Positions 14,201 through 28,300 of a stretch of DNA of 64,000 nt are shown one piece after another. The position numbers and the translations under genes were made by a program. The first letter of the stretch is position 1, and every line of letters begins with the position of its first letter. This stretch comes from Diphasiastrum complanatum (Eukaryota > Streptophyta > Lycopodiopsida > Lycopodiales > Lycopodiaceae), in NCBI GenBank assembly GCA_029204225.1, contig CM055109.1, positions 31,214,370 to 31,278,369 on the forward strand, given 5' to 3'. The notes under the pieces were generated by a model, which was given only the letters and a program-made list of their open reading frames with translations, did not search any database and was not told the DNA's origin.

Positions 14201-17200
14201 CCTAAGAGGCCAACAAGCCAGATGATTTGAGCTCATGCAGAAATTTCTAATGGAGATTTGGTACAAGAAAGGTGCCAAGAATAGTGTGGCAAATGCAGTC
14301 TCGTGTGGTGTATCAAATGTCAAATGTAGTCATTTGAAATGACTTATTGTCTGAGATAAGAAAGGCTCAGCAGGAAGATCCTCACAATCGTTATTGGTTT
14401 TCCTCCCTCTTGGTGCACCAATATCATCCATCCCATCCATAAGAGTGGTGATCCCATGAGAGTTCATAATTACTGCACCATCATGATTGGGTATGTCATT
14501 GAGAAACTCTATGGTACCATCCTCCAATCTACAATGAGTATAGAGGCAGAGACCAGGAGATTGTATGTTATGGGCAGGTTTCAAAGCTCACTAATCCACT
14601 ACTAATCACATCTTTATAGACTTTGTTCCATCATTGAGCAAGCCAAGCATAGACGAGAGAGAGCTTATTGTTGTTTGTGGATTTTAGAAAAGCCTTTGAC
14701 TCAGTACCATGACCCTTGCTTATTCAAAGGTTGCAAGACTTAGGCTTTTCCATAGATACGATATTGGCAGTGATGGCTTTACATGAGAAAGTTAGGCATT
14801 TTTAGGAATTAGTCAAGCATTTTAGATCCAACCTTGAGCACTATTGGGGTGAAATAGGGTTCTTCACTTTCACCGATTCTATTTGGGTTGTACATCGATG
14901 CGCTTGAGGGGATTATTGGTCATGGTGGTGGTCTGGGTTGTAGCCTTATATTGATTGCCAATGTGCTATGTGTTGATGATGTAGCTAGCTCTATTATCAC
15001 CGACTAGAGAGGGGCTTCAAAGACATCTAGACATTCTACACGCTTTTTGAGCTAGATGGGAATTGCAGGTGAACATTTCAAAGACTAAAATCATGGTCTT
15101 CAATACTTCTAGGACCTTTATGCAAAGACAGGAGTTTATCATTGATGATCAGCCTCTAGAGGTGGTCCTATTTTCAACATGAGAGATGTAGCTAAGGGCC
15201 ATGCCTCCCTGGTCCAATTGCAGAGATTTTGCATTAGGAGATACATTCATGATGTTGATGGAATTTGATGCTCAAATTCAAGATAGGAGTGAACTATCAT
15301 ATTACCACTCACACACACCAATTAAGATCAACATGAGAGATTAAAGAGAACTTGAATTTATCAAAGAATGAGCATAGCTCTTTTCAATGGAATAAATGGA
15401 GGTGGGGCACCAGCCCTCCTTATATAATTTCTCTAGTCCTTAACAAAAGCTAAAAGCATAAAGCAAAAAGTTGATTATTATAGTCACTCTCCATTTTGAG
15501 TAAAGAGCCTTGTCAATTTTCTAATTGAAAAATCATGTTCTATTCTAGAACTAGTGCGTCCTCCTACATGCAACACTAATGAACTTTACTTTAGGGCTTT
15601 GACTTTGATATATTAAACATAGAAATGGCCCCTAAAATAGCTTGTAGCCATGGCCAAACCAACATTAGGAGTGCAAATAAACATTAATTTTTAACACTCC
15701 CCCTTATTGTTTACTGTGTTACCTATTAATTCTAGAAGTTCTCTTAAGTGTAAACTTATGAAACTTTTCTTTGCCAAGTCCTTTGGTAAAGATATCGACA
15801 ACTTAATCTTTTGTAGGACAATAAAGAAGCTCCATTTGACCACTTTGAATCTTCTCTTTGATGAAGTGTTGTTGTATTTCAATGTGCTTTGCCCTTCTGT
15901 GAAAAACTGGATTCTTTGCGAATTTAATACGACTTTGATTATCACAGTGAAGTACTGTAGGTGTATCCTGTAGCATGTGAAGATCCTGTAGAATCCATCA
16001 TAACCACATTCCTTCACTAGCTGCACTCGTAGTAGCCCGGTACTCTGCCTTTGTAGATGTAAATAATAATGCAATAGTATGTTGCTTCTTTGAACTCCAA
16101 GATATAGAACCTGAACCAAGATATAGAACCTGAACCAAGACATTGAACTCCAAGATATAGAACCTGAACCAAGACTAAAGATGTAACCTATAGTAGATTT
16201 TTGATCTTGTGCATCTCCAGCCCAATTAGCATCCACATATCTTTGCAATTGCAAAACATCCTAATCTTCCATAGAAAATACCAAACCTCAAAGTACCCTT
16301 GATATATCCAGTTACTCACTAGCAACTTTCCAATGAATCTCTTTAGGCTTAACCATATACTGACTAACCATAATAACAACATATGCAATATTTGGTCTTG
16401 TAGTAGTTAGACAGATCAAGCTTCCAACAAGCTCTCTAGATAACTTCCCATCTACATCTTGATCATCCTTAGCTTTAGTAAGCTTACATCCACTATCATA
16501 TGGTGTAGAAATAGGTGTGCACTCTGACATGTTGAACTTTTCAAGAAGTTCATGAGCATACTTACATTGAGAAATAAATAGTCCATGTGCTACTCTCCAT
16601 ATCTCAATCCCAAGAAAGTATTGTAGTGAGCCAAGATCTTTCATATCAAACTCTAATGAGAGATCTTTCTTAATATTTTGAATCAAATGACGATCTGAAC
16701 CTGTGATAACAAGATCATCCACATACATCATCACTACAATAACAATATAACCATCCCTGATCAAAACATGAACTACTCCTCTAAAAACCAAGCTCCGCAA
16801 ATTATGTGTCAATCCTCATGTACCATGCCCTGGGTGCTTGCTTAAGTCCGTGTAATGTGTCAATCCTCATTTAACATCCCCTAGCTGCTTGCTTAAGTCC
16901 ATATGATGCCTTGTCCAACTTGCAAACCTTGTCTTCCTGTCTTGCTACTATGTATCCCTTTGGCGAGCTGCCCATGACAAAACTATCCTCATAGTAGTTA
17001 ACTTAGCAACTGGTGCAAAAGTTTCTTCATAGTGCAACCCTTCTTGTTAAGCTTACCCTTTTGCAACCAACCTTGCCTTATGTTTGTCTATAGAATCATC
17101 CGCTTTATACTTAGTTCTATAGATCCACTTGCATCCAATAGCCCAAGTCTTGTTCTTTATGATCGAGTTATACTCCTCATCCATAGCTTTCCTACAAATA

Positions 17201-20200
17201 TCCTCTTTTTTAACTTCCCTAAAAGTAGATGGATCCTTAGTTTCCAACATTGCAGCCATATATGCAAAGTGTACAATCTAATCCTCATGATGATCCTCCC
17301 GTCAATTCTAATCCTCATAATGCTTTTCAATCCTTGCAGATCTCCTCTTTCCCTATGTACCAAAATAGCACTATCCTTGATAGTTTCATAGTACCATTTA
17401 GGTAATCTTCTAGTATTTGATGTAGGATGCTTCCTGCCTAGTGAAGTCGGAGGTGACTAAGTATGCCATGTACTTGATCTCTCCTTCCTTTTTCCTTTCT
17501 CGCTCTAAGTACTTAAATTGGTGTAAGTGGTACATGTGTTGACTCAGGCTCCTGTAATGACTCGTCACACAAGACAGGAATTCCTCTATATCCTATCATA
17601 ATATATCGTGTCTCTGTATTTGCAAATTGTCTCTTTATACCATGATCCTTGCAAAACACCTGCAACTTTGTAGAAAGATACTCTCCCCCTTTATCTAAAC
17701 GAAGTATCTTAATCTATCTGTTTCCTTCTCCACCTACATCTTAAACTATGTGAAATACTTGAATGCCTCACCCTTATTCTTTATGAGATATACCCACATC
17801 TTCTTAGAATAATCATCAACAAACACCATAAACTAACTTGCTCCCCCATAAGACTGGGTTTTCATAGGACCACGCAAATCTGTAAAAACAAATTCTAGAA
17901 CATTTCTCGCCCTGAAAGTTGTTCATATGATGTTTCCCTAAGACACAGACCTCACAAAACTTGTGATCATAAACAAGTTGAGGTAAACCAGAAACCATAT
18001 TGTATTTCCTCAAGACTTGTGAACTTTTGTAATTCAAAAGTCCTTTCGTGCCATAACTTTCTCACTGAACCAATATTCGCAATACTTGCATGATGACCCA
18101 CCGCTTGAGCCTACAAGAATGCCCTCCACTACAAATTCATTGGCCTTTTTGATGAGACACCGCTCCTCATCAAACTGTACAATCATATGATGCTTCACAA
18201 TAGTCAAAACTTAGAGTAAGTTCTTGATTCCTGGTACATAAAGCACATCCTTTATGTCTCCAATCTTTCTTCAAGGTAGTTGAACTTGTACTTTTCCAAC
18301 TCCCTTTATATCATCTGTTGTTGCACTCCAATCTCCAGGAGCTCTCCAAACTCTGATGGACGGTGTGTAGAATGATCCACCCAACCGTAGGTGCCCTCTT
18401 GAGTACTATTCTGGGCCAAGGACACATGGCTGCCATGCACGGGTGATCAGTCCCCATGGTTCCTTGAAATCCACTACTAGCAATCAGTGCATGACTCTGA
18501 GGCACCACCCCCAAGCCCCGTCATGGACCTGTGACACACACGGTCACCCAGCGTACTGCCAGCTAGTTGCTAGTCTAACAGAGGCATCTCTGCTACTGAC
18601 GACTAGGGTCCATACGGTCATAACTTCGCCTACAGACATCCTGTCAGGCAATCACATCGGGTCACTTTAATAATCAACCATGGTGACTCCACAATACCTA
18701 GGAGATAACTTGGCGCACTTTCCTGTGCGTAGCACCTTCGACTTCGAAGGGATTAGTAAATACACCCAAGCTCCTTCCTTAAATTCCCGATACGTATGGT
18801 TCTCACAAGTATAACTCTATGCCCTAGTTATAGCCCTGGACAAATTATCTTGTGCCATCTCTAGCTTCTGCTGCATCGGAGTCAAAAACTCTGCAACGCT
18901 AGGTACCTTACGCAAAATTCCTATGATTGCAGGACTCAGTGGCCTAAAACCATAATTGAGCTCACATGGACTCAATCCAATGGACGCATGTCTCTTATCA
19001 TTGTACGCAAACTAGCGATAAATGCTTTACCCAATCTGTTTGAGCGCCACTAACATATGCCCTAAGCATATCTTCCAAGATCCGGTTCACTAGTTCTGTT
19101 TGGCCATCCAACTGAGGATGCTCAGAGCTACTCATCCGCAACTGTGTTCCCAACCTGGCAAACACCTCCATCCAAAAATTTCTCGTAAACATGGGATCCC
19201 TGTCAGACACAATGGACTTCGGAAGTCCATGAGACCTGACGACATTTTGGATAAACAACTCAGCAACCTACGGAGTTGTGACCTTCTTGGTCGTTGCGAT
19301 GAAGTGAGCCATCTTGAAAAAACATGCCTACCACTACCATAACGGAATTCAATCCGTCTGAGTCCTAGGTAGCCCAACAATGAAATCCATGTAGATACTT
19401 TCCCGCCTTCCTTCAGGAATCTCCAGTGGATGCAATAAGCCTGGCAATCCTTCAAATCTGGCTAAGTGCAGAAGTACTACAAAGTATGATAGTCAGTATA
19501 CACATAGAATTCGGCGCCATACAGATAATGTCGCCACCCCTTGAGCGCATGTATGTCGCATACAACGCATGCTCATGTGTGGGATATTTCTGCTGCACTA
19601 GCATCAATTTCTTACTTTCAAAGGCTATTGGTCTACCTTCCTAACTCAACAGTGCACCCACGGCAATGCCACTAGCATCCATCTCTAGGTCGAAAGGTTT
19701 CTGGGTATCAACAATCTTGAGTACTGGGGCTGTCGCAACAGCCTCCTTCAAGCTTTCAAAACTATGCGACAGCCTCCTTCAAGCTTTCAAAACTATGTTG
19801 AGCCTTAGCATCCCAGCAGACCATAGTGCTGTTATTTCGTAATTACCGTCGGTAGAACTTGCAAAACGACCGTAACTGACGAATATCGACCGATCTTGGC
19901 CACTTATTGACCACAACCAGCCACCTTGGCAGGGTCACAGAAATACCCTCTGCCATCACTACGTGACCCAAATACTCGACACGAGTCTTACACAACTTAG
20001 TCTTTTGAGCATTGGCATACAAGACTGTTTCGTGTAGCCTGCCAAATACGGTCTGGAGATGACCGTCATGCTCCACCACCATATTACTATAGACAACTAT
20101 GTCCTCAATAAAATTGACAACAAACTTGCCCATGTAGTCACGCAAGACATCGTGCATGAGCATCATGAACGTGGCGGGTGCATTGGTTAACCCAAATGGC

Positions 20201-22251
20201 ATAACCAAGAACTCATAATGTCCAAAACGGGTTCGTATCTTCTAGACATATTCCTCACGAATCTGTATCTGATGGTACCCACTTTTGAGATTTATATTAC
20301 TGAAAATGGTTGCTCCATGCAACACATCCAATAGATCAATCTTGGGCATCGGATATGTGTGCTTTATATTAATCCCATGTAATCCACGCACATCCAGAAA
20401 CTACCATCCTTTTTCTTAACCAACAAAATGGGAGAGGCGAAAGGTGAATAACTAGGATGAACATACTCCAACCTGAGATATTCCTCCAACAACTTATACA
20501 CTTCCTCCTCTTTCAAGCTCATCCTATAAGGAGTCCGGCATAGCGGGCTTGCCCCTGGAACGAGCTCACTACGATGCTCCACGTTTCCTCTAGGCGGCAA
20601 CCCCACTAGCATGCTATCAATCAACAAATGTTTAAACTCAACTCGGATGGATCTTTCCAGCTGATGTTCCGCTGTGAGGGGGGATTTTTAGCGTTTTGGT
20701 AAAGAAAGTGTTGGCTTGCGGTTCAGAACCTGCTGGTCTGACTTGAGCAATTTCCACCACCGCCTGTCATCGAAATCCGTAAAATGGTAAGCAGCTTTTC
20801 GAATTCTCCAACCCTCATCAGTTGGAGCTCTTTTAAAAACAAAATACTCTTCCCATTTATGTAACCACTGATCTACCACATCAGTGGTTCTCTGTGGAGA
20901 ACTTCTAGCATTTTTTGAAGGCTTTATGTCTTTATCTTCTAGGAAATCGATATTCACAGGTCGTTTGAGGGTGGAGCGGAAAACTGTGGTGACATTTGTG
21001 AAGAGAATTGCAACGGGTGCGACGGAGGATACTGTGAAGAGGACGAGTAATTTTTAACAATGAAAGATGACAAAGTACGCATCTCTGCCATGGACCTCTC
21101 CATATTGTCCGTGTGAACCTGCACGGACGGAGGGACACCCACAGGCGGACTCGTCATCACCGTACTGGGATTACGGTCAGAATCAGGACTAGCTAGTGAA
21201 GACTAAAGGGAAACTGGTGGACTGGTGGGGATATCGACTCTATCGTCAGCCATGATTACAAACGGAAGTACGAAAATGCAAAGTACTTGACAGGAAAGCG
21301 AAACAAGGAAAACCTGAAATTATATAAGAAAAGGGAACGACAATTTTCTTTCTATTGACTGCTACTAGCTGGAAACAACAATGAACTGGGTTTTAACAAA
21401 AAGAGCAATGGAAAAAGATAGCTCCCTGAATACTAAGGTAGTATGGCGGTACACAGGTATGCCCAAAACAGATCCAATACAGCTGACTGTGGCTGTGGGC
21501 TGGTGTCTGCAAATAGCAGGTACTCTTCACTACGAATGGAGCGCTGTTTCTGCATTCAAAAATCCCCCCAAAACTTGCTGAAATTCTGCCTCAGTAATGC
21601 GATGGACCTTTCTCAGAAAATGTGTCAAAAATTCGTCTTTAAACACTGAAAAAATAGTTTCTTGGAGGACGCTGGATCTGCACAGGCCTGTAGCAGCTGG
21701 CTGAGCTGAATTTTTTCTGGAAAATTTGTACCCTTTAAAAACCGCAATCATTAGCTGTCCTTCACAAATCTGAAATATCAGAAAGAGAGAGAAAAGGGTG
21801 CGCTGGACTGATGTAGGAGGTGCGCTGGACTGTAGGAGGTGTGCTGACCACAGAATGAGAAGTTTGATGGCTCAATCCGGCTGGAGCAACAGCGATGGAG
21901 GTCCAAGAACAACCAAAACAATGTTTCCCCTTTTCTCCCCTCCAAAAATTTGGCTGCATCTGGGCGCTAATGTTCCTACTGCTCCTATTTGATGTCTCCC
22001 CCACTTTCCCCCCTCCAAAACCTCAAGAATCTTGCAAAATCAAAGATTTTTTGCACACTCTCTCTAGAACGGGGCATTCTCTCTCTAGATCCTTGAAGAA
22101 TCAAATCCTTCAATGTTTTCAAGCTAAAGGAGAGAGTGGACATGCATATGTGTTGAGAGTTTTTCTTGCTTTTTAGAGTAGTTTTAGGTAGATTTTTGGG
22201 TGTTTATAGTTAGTTTTCTGTATATTTTTGTGTTTGGACTATTCACACCTT

Positions 22252-22304
<53 letters not shown>

Positions 22305-25300
22305 CGCGCCCACAGCCTATGGCCGCGTCTCTCTTTTCCTGAATGTCCTGCAAATATTCCGCAAAGAGAATATTCCATGAAGATTCTCTCTCACCTCTCC
22401 ACTTGTGCCCAGAAATTCGACCACCGCCAAAGGATTCAGGGAGCATGGCACTCGACAAAGAACTACACGGTCTTCATTTTTTTGGGTAAAAATGCTTAAG
22501 TAAGGGGGAGTGTCATGTGCTGCATGTAATTAGCCCATGAGCTTACTAAATGCTATGCTAAATGTAGCCATGGAGCTAATCTAGACCAGATTTAGTCAAT
22601 AGGATTGTTAATAAAGTGGTTCAAACAACCTCGCTATATTTGTGAATAGCGGATTTGTAATAATGGTTGTAAGGCTCAATTTAGCTAAATAAGGCCCCAA
22701 ACTTATAGTAGAGGCACAAATTACCACTATAAATAGTTGAGGTCGTGCTAAATTTGGAGGCTATTGTTCATCTTGGTAATTTTGAAGTCCCAGTGTTCTT
22801 GAAGCTTTTCTTGGAAACTTTTCTTGAATGTGTTGATGGTTCATGTGCCTAAAATCACATGCGAGCTTTGATCATGCTCTAGCAACGGAAATGATCTCCA
22901 TTCATGAATAATGAATGCCTTTCTTGCCAAATTTGGTGAAATTTTGTTACTTTTAGCTACTTTCTTGATTTTTGCCTAGTTTTCATGATTTCTTGCATTT
23001 TCCATTTAGTTTGATGTTCATGAATGGATTAGATGTTTGAATACTAAGATTGGCACATGACAGTCGCTGCCCCCCTCGAGTCTACCTGATTACTATTCTG
23101 GGCCAGGGACACATGGCTGCCATGCAAGGGTAATCAGTCCCCATGGTTCCATGAAATCCACTACCCGCAATCAGTGCGTGACTCTGAGGCACCACCCCCA
23201 AGCCCCGTCATGGATGTGTAACACACATGGTCACCCAACGTACTGCCAACTAGCTGCTCGTCTAACAGAGGCATCTCCACTGTTGACGACTAGGGCATAA
23301 CTCTGCCTACTAACATCCTGTCGGGCGGTCACACCGGGTCACTACCAGTGACGCACCGAACCCAACAGGTCCCCTAGTGTCATAGCTATCTCTCAGCTTC
23401 ACATTTGACCCATCATCTAGTTTTTGAAAACTAGATAACCAATCTTGCCTAGGTGTCATATGTTTCGATGCACCTGAATCAATAAACCAACAATAATCCC
23501 TTGAGAAGTTACCTAAAACTATTGATGCTGAAAATAACTCATAATCATCAAGATCCAAAGCACTTATCTTTATATTAAGTCCTTCAGCAACATTTCCAAC
23601 CTGCTTCTTCTTGAACTTGTTTTTCCAGCACTCCTTTGATTAATTTTCTTGTCGATCCTGCGACTTCTTCTTCCCTTTGTTCTTTTTCCCTTTGCGACCT
23701 TTCTTGAAACTTTGTCCTTGCTTCTTTGCTAAGAATGCCTCATATAAATTCTTTAGAATATCCCAAACCTCTTGTTGAAGAGTAATGCCTATTTTACCCC
23801 TTTTGGCTAAGTACTAGTTAAGTTGTAAGTTGTACATAACTCATGGGGCATGTTGTTAAATAAATACATGGGACCCCCCTTTTTGTAAGTTGAGTAAATT
23901 AGTGCAAGTGGCCAACTTGGCCAAGTAGCTCACTCCTATGGTTGACACCTAGACTTTCTATGCATGTAAGTGAGGTGCTTGCCTCACAAGGGATTTGGAG
24001 GACCCACACCCTCCTCTCTCTCTCTAGCAATTCATTTCTTCTTCTAACATTTGGTGTTGTGAGGTGCTTATGCAATTCTCCTTGTGTGTGATGTTTTCCA
24101 TAGCCAAGTTTCTCAAGCTTTCATAGTTGATCCAGTATTGAAGTTAAGATACTCCATAGCTGGATCTTGCAAATCATCATGGTATCAGAGCAGGTTGTCT
24201 AGCCTGTGAGTCTGTGAGTGAGAGAAACTTCAGTGCTCAGATTCTTGAGAAGATTCTCATCTTCTATAAGCACCTCAATCTTGAAAGAGGGCGCTTTTGA
24301 TCTGTAGGAGTCAGATCAAGTTGAGTCTTGCACTGTTGGAGAGCTATTGGCAAGGAGAGTGGCATGATCCAAAAACTTTCTAATTCTGGCTAAGGAGGAG
24401 CTTACACAAAAGTAGGGCGCATATTTTGTAGGGGCTTTTGGTTACTGAACCAGTGGGGCCTAGTGCTTGTGCTGGTGAGGCCATACCAAGTGGCAAAGAC
24501 AAAAGCAGGAGCTGAAGGGTTGCCTTGAAGTGGCTACATACCCTAGTTTGGGGTCAAACCCTTGTTGCTGGAAGTTGTTTCTTTTCTGATCTTTCAGGTT
24601 GAGCTTCTGCTTGAGCACAGATTATAGCATGGCTAGTCTTGGGAGAGTTTGCTGGGTGAATCTAGCAAACTTGATGGCACAAACTACAGAGTGTGGAAGT
24701 TCAAGATGGCTAATGTCTTGATGGATAGGAATTGTTGGGAGTTGATGGCAGGTAGAGAGCCTGTACCAACAGCTGATCCTGAATTGAAGGACTACATGAA
24801 CAGGAGACAGAAAGCTCATAGGATGATCAATCTTTCTGTCAAGGACAATATTATTCCTCACATTTGCAATGCAAGAGATGCAGTGGATGCTTGGACTATT
24901 CTGAAGTCTATGTTTGAAACAGTGGATTCAGCCAAGCTTGTGTATTTGCAAAACAGGTTACATACTCTCAAGATGGAAGCAGGTGCAACAATTGGTGATC
25001 ATATCACAAAGGTCAAGGACCTAATGGATCAGCTTGCTTCAGTTGGAGAGACAATAAGTGACAGGAGTATTGTCCCCATAGTCTTGAATAGCTTGTCATT
25101 CAACTATCAAGACTATGTGATGTCCCTTTCTGCTAGGGAGAAACTCCCAATCTTTGGGGAGTTATGTGGTCTTCTTTTACAGGAGGAGATGAGAAGGAAG
25201 AATCTTTCTGAAAGGGAAGATAATCCAAAACATGCATTTGCTTCTAAGAAGAAGCAAAACTTTCAGAAGAAAGGCAAAGGCAAAAAGAAGAACTCAAAGC

Positions 25301-28300
25301 AAAGCTTGGAGCAGCAGGTGTCCAAGTTACAGGTAGGAGAGGAGTCAAGCACCAATTCTTCATCTACACCCCAGAGGAAGGGCAACTGCAACTATTGTGG
25401 CAAGTATGGGCATTTTGCTTTTGAATGCAAGAAGAAGCAAAGTGATCAGTAGAAGGGAATGAACCAACAGGGTCACTTTGTTGACAAAGTTGCAGAGGAG
25501 AAGCAATCTGGTGGGCTTGAACTATTCACCGCAGCCCTATCATCTGAATCCACATTTGGTGGATGGTACATTGATTCTGGAGCCTCAAAGCACATGACAC
25601 CTCATATACATTGGTTCAACACCTATGAGGAGACAGGAGATGGTCAGCATGTATGCCTTGGAGATAACTCTACACATGAAGTGAGGGGCAAAGGCACAGT
25701 TCCAATGCAGCTGTCATCAGGTGAGGTGAAGGAAATCAAGAGTGTGTTACATGTACCAGGGTTGGCTAAGAACTTGCTATCTGTTGGTGCCATTACCAAA
25801 CACAACATGTTGGTAGAGTTTGACGAATCTACGTGTTTGGTAAAAGACAAAGATCAAAGCCTCAAGGTGGTAGCCAAGGGAATGCAAGAAGGGGGTCTTT
25901 ACAAGCTTTACACAACTATTCCTAGCCAAGAGGCCTTGTCAGCAAGGGATACTAATCGGGACAAGCTTTGGCACGAGAGATATGGTCATTTGAGCTATAA
26001 AAGTTTGCAAGTTTTGAACAAGCACAACATGGTAGTAGATCTTCCTAGCATTAAGTCTTCTTCAGATACATGTGAGGCTTGTGCACTAGGAAAGCAACAG
26101 AGAAAAAAGTTTCCAAAGGAAAAAGCTACCAAGGCCAAGGGCATTCTTGAGCTTGTGAATTCAAATTTGTGCAGTCCCATGCAAGTCAAATCAGCAGGGG
26201 GGGCATACTATCTCATGACCTTTGTAGATGATTTCTCACGGAAGGTATGGGTCTATTTTCTAAAGCTGAAATCTGAAGCGTTCAAATACTTCAAACAGTG
26301 AAAAGCGTTGGTGGAAAACCACACAAGGAAGAGGTTAAAGACTCTCAGGTCAGATAAGGGTGGTGAGTATATTTCTGATGAGTTCAAAGATCTTTGCAAA
26401 TCATGTGGGATAAAGAGACAGTTTACGGCTCCACATACACCACAGCAGAACGGCGTGGCTGAGCGGAAAAACAGGTCTATAGTTGAGTGTGCGAGGAGCA
26501 TGCTCAAGGCAAAGCGGTTGCCAAATTCTTTTTGGGCGGAAGCGGTAGCAACTGCTATTTTTCTATTGAATAGAAGTCCAACCAAAGCAGTTGAAGGAAT
26601 CACGCCAGAAGAAGCATATCCCAAAGTGGGCAGCCTACAAGTATTTAGGTGTACGGCATATGCACATATACCAAAGGACTTGCGAAAGAAACTTGATGCA
26701 AAATCCGTGAAGTGTATCTTCCTTGGGTATAGTAAAGGTGAGAAAGCCTATGTGCTATATGATCTCGAAAACAGGAAGAAGATCCTAAGTCGAGATGTCA
26801 TCTTTGATGAAGAGCATTCACCCAAGATACAGGAGCAGGAGAAGGATGGAACTACTGAGTTCATACCCTTGATTGATTCCACGGATGAGGGTCCTAGTCA
26901 AGAGTCCTGTGAGCCTCAAGTGCAAGAGCAACAACAGGAAATCGAACATACTAGTTCAAGACCTCTTTTTGGCCAAGTACCAGAAGCCGAAGTTGGGGAC
27001 AAACGGAAGACTAAGATAGTACCATGGGATACGTGGTCACCATCCACATCACCTACCGCTAGGAAGAAGCTACCTAGGTGGTATTGGGAAACAATCAAAG
27101 AAGGTCAAATGATGGAAGAAGGAGAGAGCAGTGAACAGGGTGTCAGAAGATCTCTTAGGTCTCATGAGATACAAGAGACTAACTTTGCTCTTATGTCCAC
27201 TATTCTGAATGCAGATGAGCCACAGTTCTTTCACGAAGCCGTGAAGGATAAGGTATGGCAACATGCCATGCAGGAGGAGTACGACTCCATTGTCAAGAAT
27301 GACACGTGGGAGCTCACTACATTGCCAGAAGGGAAGCAACCAATAGGTTGCAAGTGGGTCTATAAGACCAAGTTTCATGCCTGTAATAGATCCTAACACC
27401 ACAGTAGGGCAAACACTAACTGATCCACCCAACCTTGCCTACTCCCTGATATAGAGTAAGCCCCTCCTAGCCCAGTGTGAGGACTGGTAGCATGCAACTG
27501 CCAAGTGTCGGCCACGTGGCACTGACGTGGTCGACTGCACGTCGGGACCCAACTGGGGGCCCTATCCTGCTGACAGGGTCCCTAGGCTGTGTTAGGCCCG
27601 CCATGGCTATGGACCGTGCTGGGGCACACTACTCACACTGTCTTGCCCTGTTGGTCATGTACGCTGGACACGACCCTGACTGTGGTATCTGACCTATCTG
27701 TGTTCTCTAGGGTTCGGCACTGGTTACGAGCTCGTAACACTCCCTCCCCCTTAAGAACCGTCTTGGTCCTCTAAGACAAAGTCTGGAAAAATCTTGCGAA
27801 GGACGCTGCCTCTTTCCCAAGTGGCATTCTCAACAGGCTGATCATTCCACTTAACCAGATATTCTCGGTATAGAGTATGACGAGTTTGCGTCTCTCTACT
27901 ATCTAGAATTTCCTCTGGTTCATGTGGAGGTTGTTGAGGATCCAATGGGAGAACTAGAACACTGTCCCCTACCAGATTATCTGATCTGGTTAAGGCTTTT
28001 CGTAACTGACTTACATGAAAAACTGGAAAAACCTTACTACTGTGTGGGAGTTCTAGTTCATAGGTGACCTCGCCTAGTCTCCTACTGATGGTAAAGGGAC
28101 CACAATACCTTGGAGACAACTTAGCACACACTCCTGATTTGAGGGTTTTAGAGTCAACTGGGACTCTCAAGTAGACTTTCTCACCAGTGGAGAACTGCAC
28201 ATCCCGTCTGTGTGGATCTGCATAATGCCTGGCTCGATCCTGGGATTGTCTAATGCTACGCTTAGCATGTTCTATCATCTGGTTTAGGTCTTCTAAAAAG

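Larger units (their letters stand above)
11086..14330 (+). mobile_element. Decayed Gypsy (Ty3) retrotransposon in intron 4
   Basis: A probable 5' LTR at 11086-11637 (TGTCAC...GTGAACA) is followed by a degenerate primer site TTGATATCAGAAC. It contains a direct duplication near 11,210 and 11,281. Downstream are a protease remnant ([10 protein letters not shown], about 12,690), RT blocks ([41 protein letters not shown]; about 13,000-13,650) and RNase H (13686-14225). Multiple stops and frameshifts occur; no integrase or 3' LTR was seen. Confidence 0.8.
18350..23370 (-). mobile_element. Gypsy retrotransposon C inserted in element B
   Basis: Related LTR copies lie at about 18350-18668 and 23063-23370, sharing GGGCCA(A/G)GGACACATGGCTG and much else. 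Exact ends are uncertain because the right LTR is joined to another LTR (F) at 23062/23063. Minus-strand order: leader (21,300-22,000), gag (20688-21256), RT (19843-20627), RNase H traces, integrase (18720-19455). Protease and zinc knuckle are deleted, so gag runs straight into RT. Confidence 0.8.

Noticed and set aside
18350-18670. Possible direct-repeat array (CRISPR-like) because of the recurring block at 23,100
   Set aside because: Only two copies about 4.7 kb apart flanking a Gypsy element: they are LTRs.
24170-24195. Possible tRNA fragment (TGGTATCAGAGC also near 11,641, 35,036, 32,397 and 55,107)
   Set aside because: These are retrotransposon primer binding sites matching a tRNA 3' end, not tRNA genes.
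27477-27774. Short frames in the LTRs of E (repeated at 32500-32715)
   Set aside because: They lie wholly inside LTR sequence, occur in both copies and match nothing.
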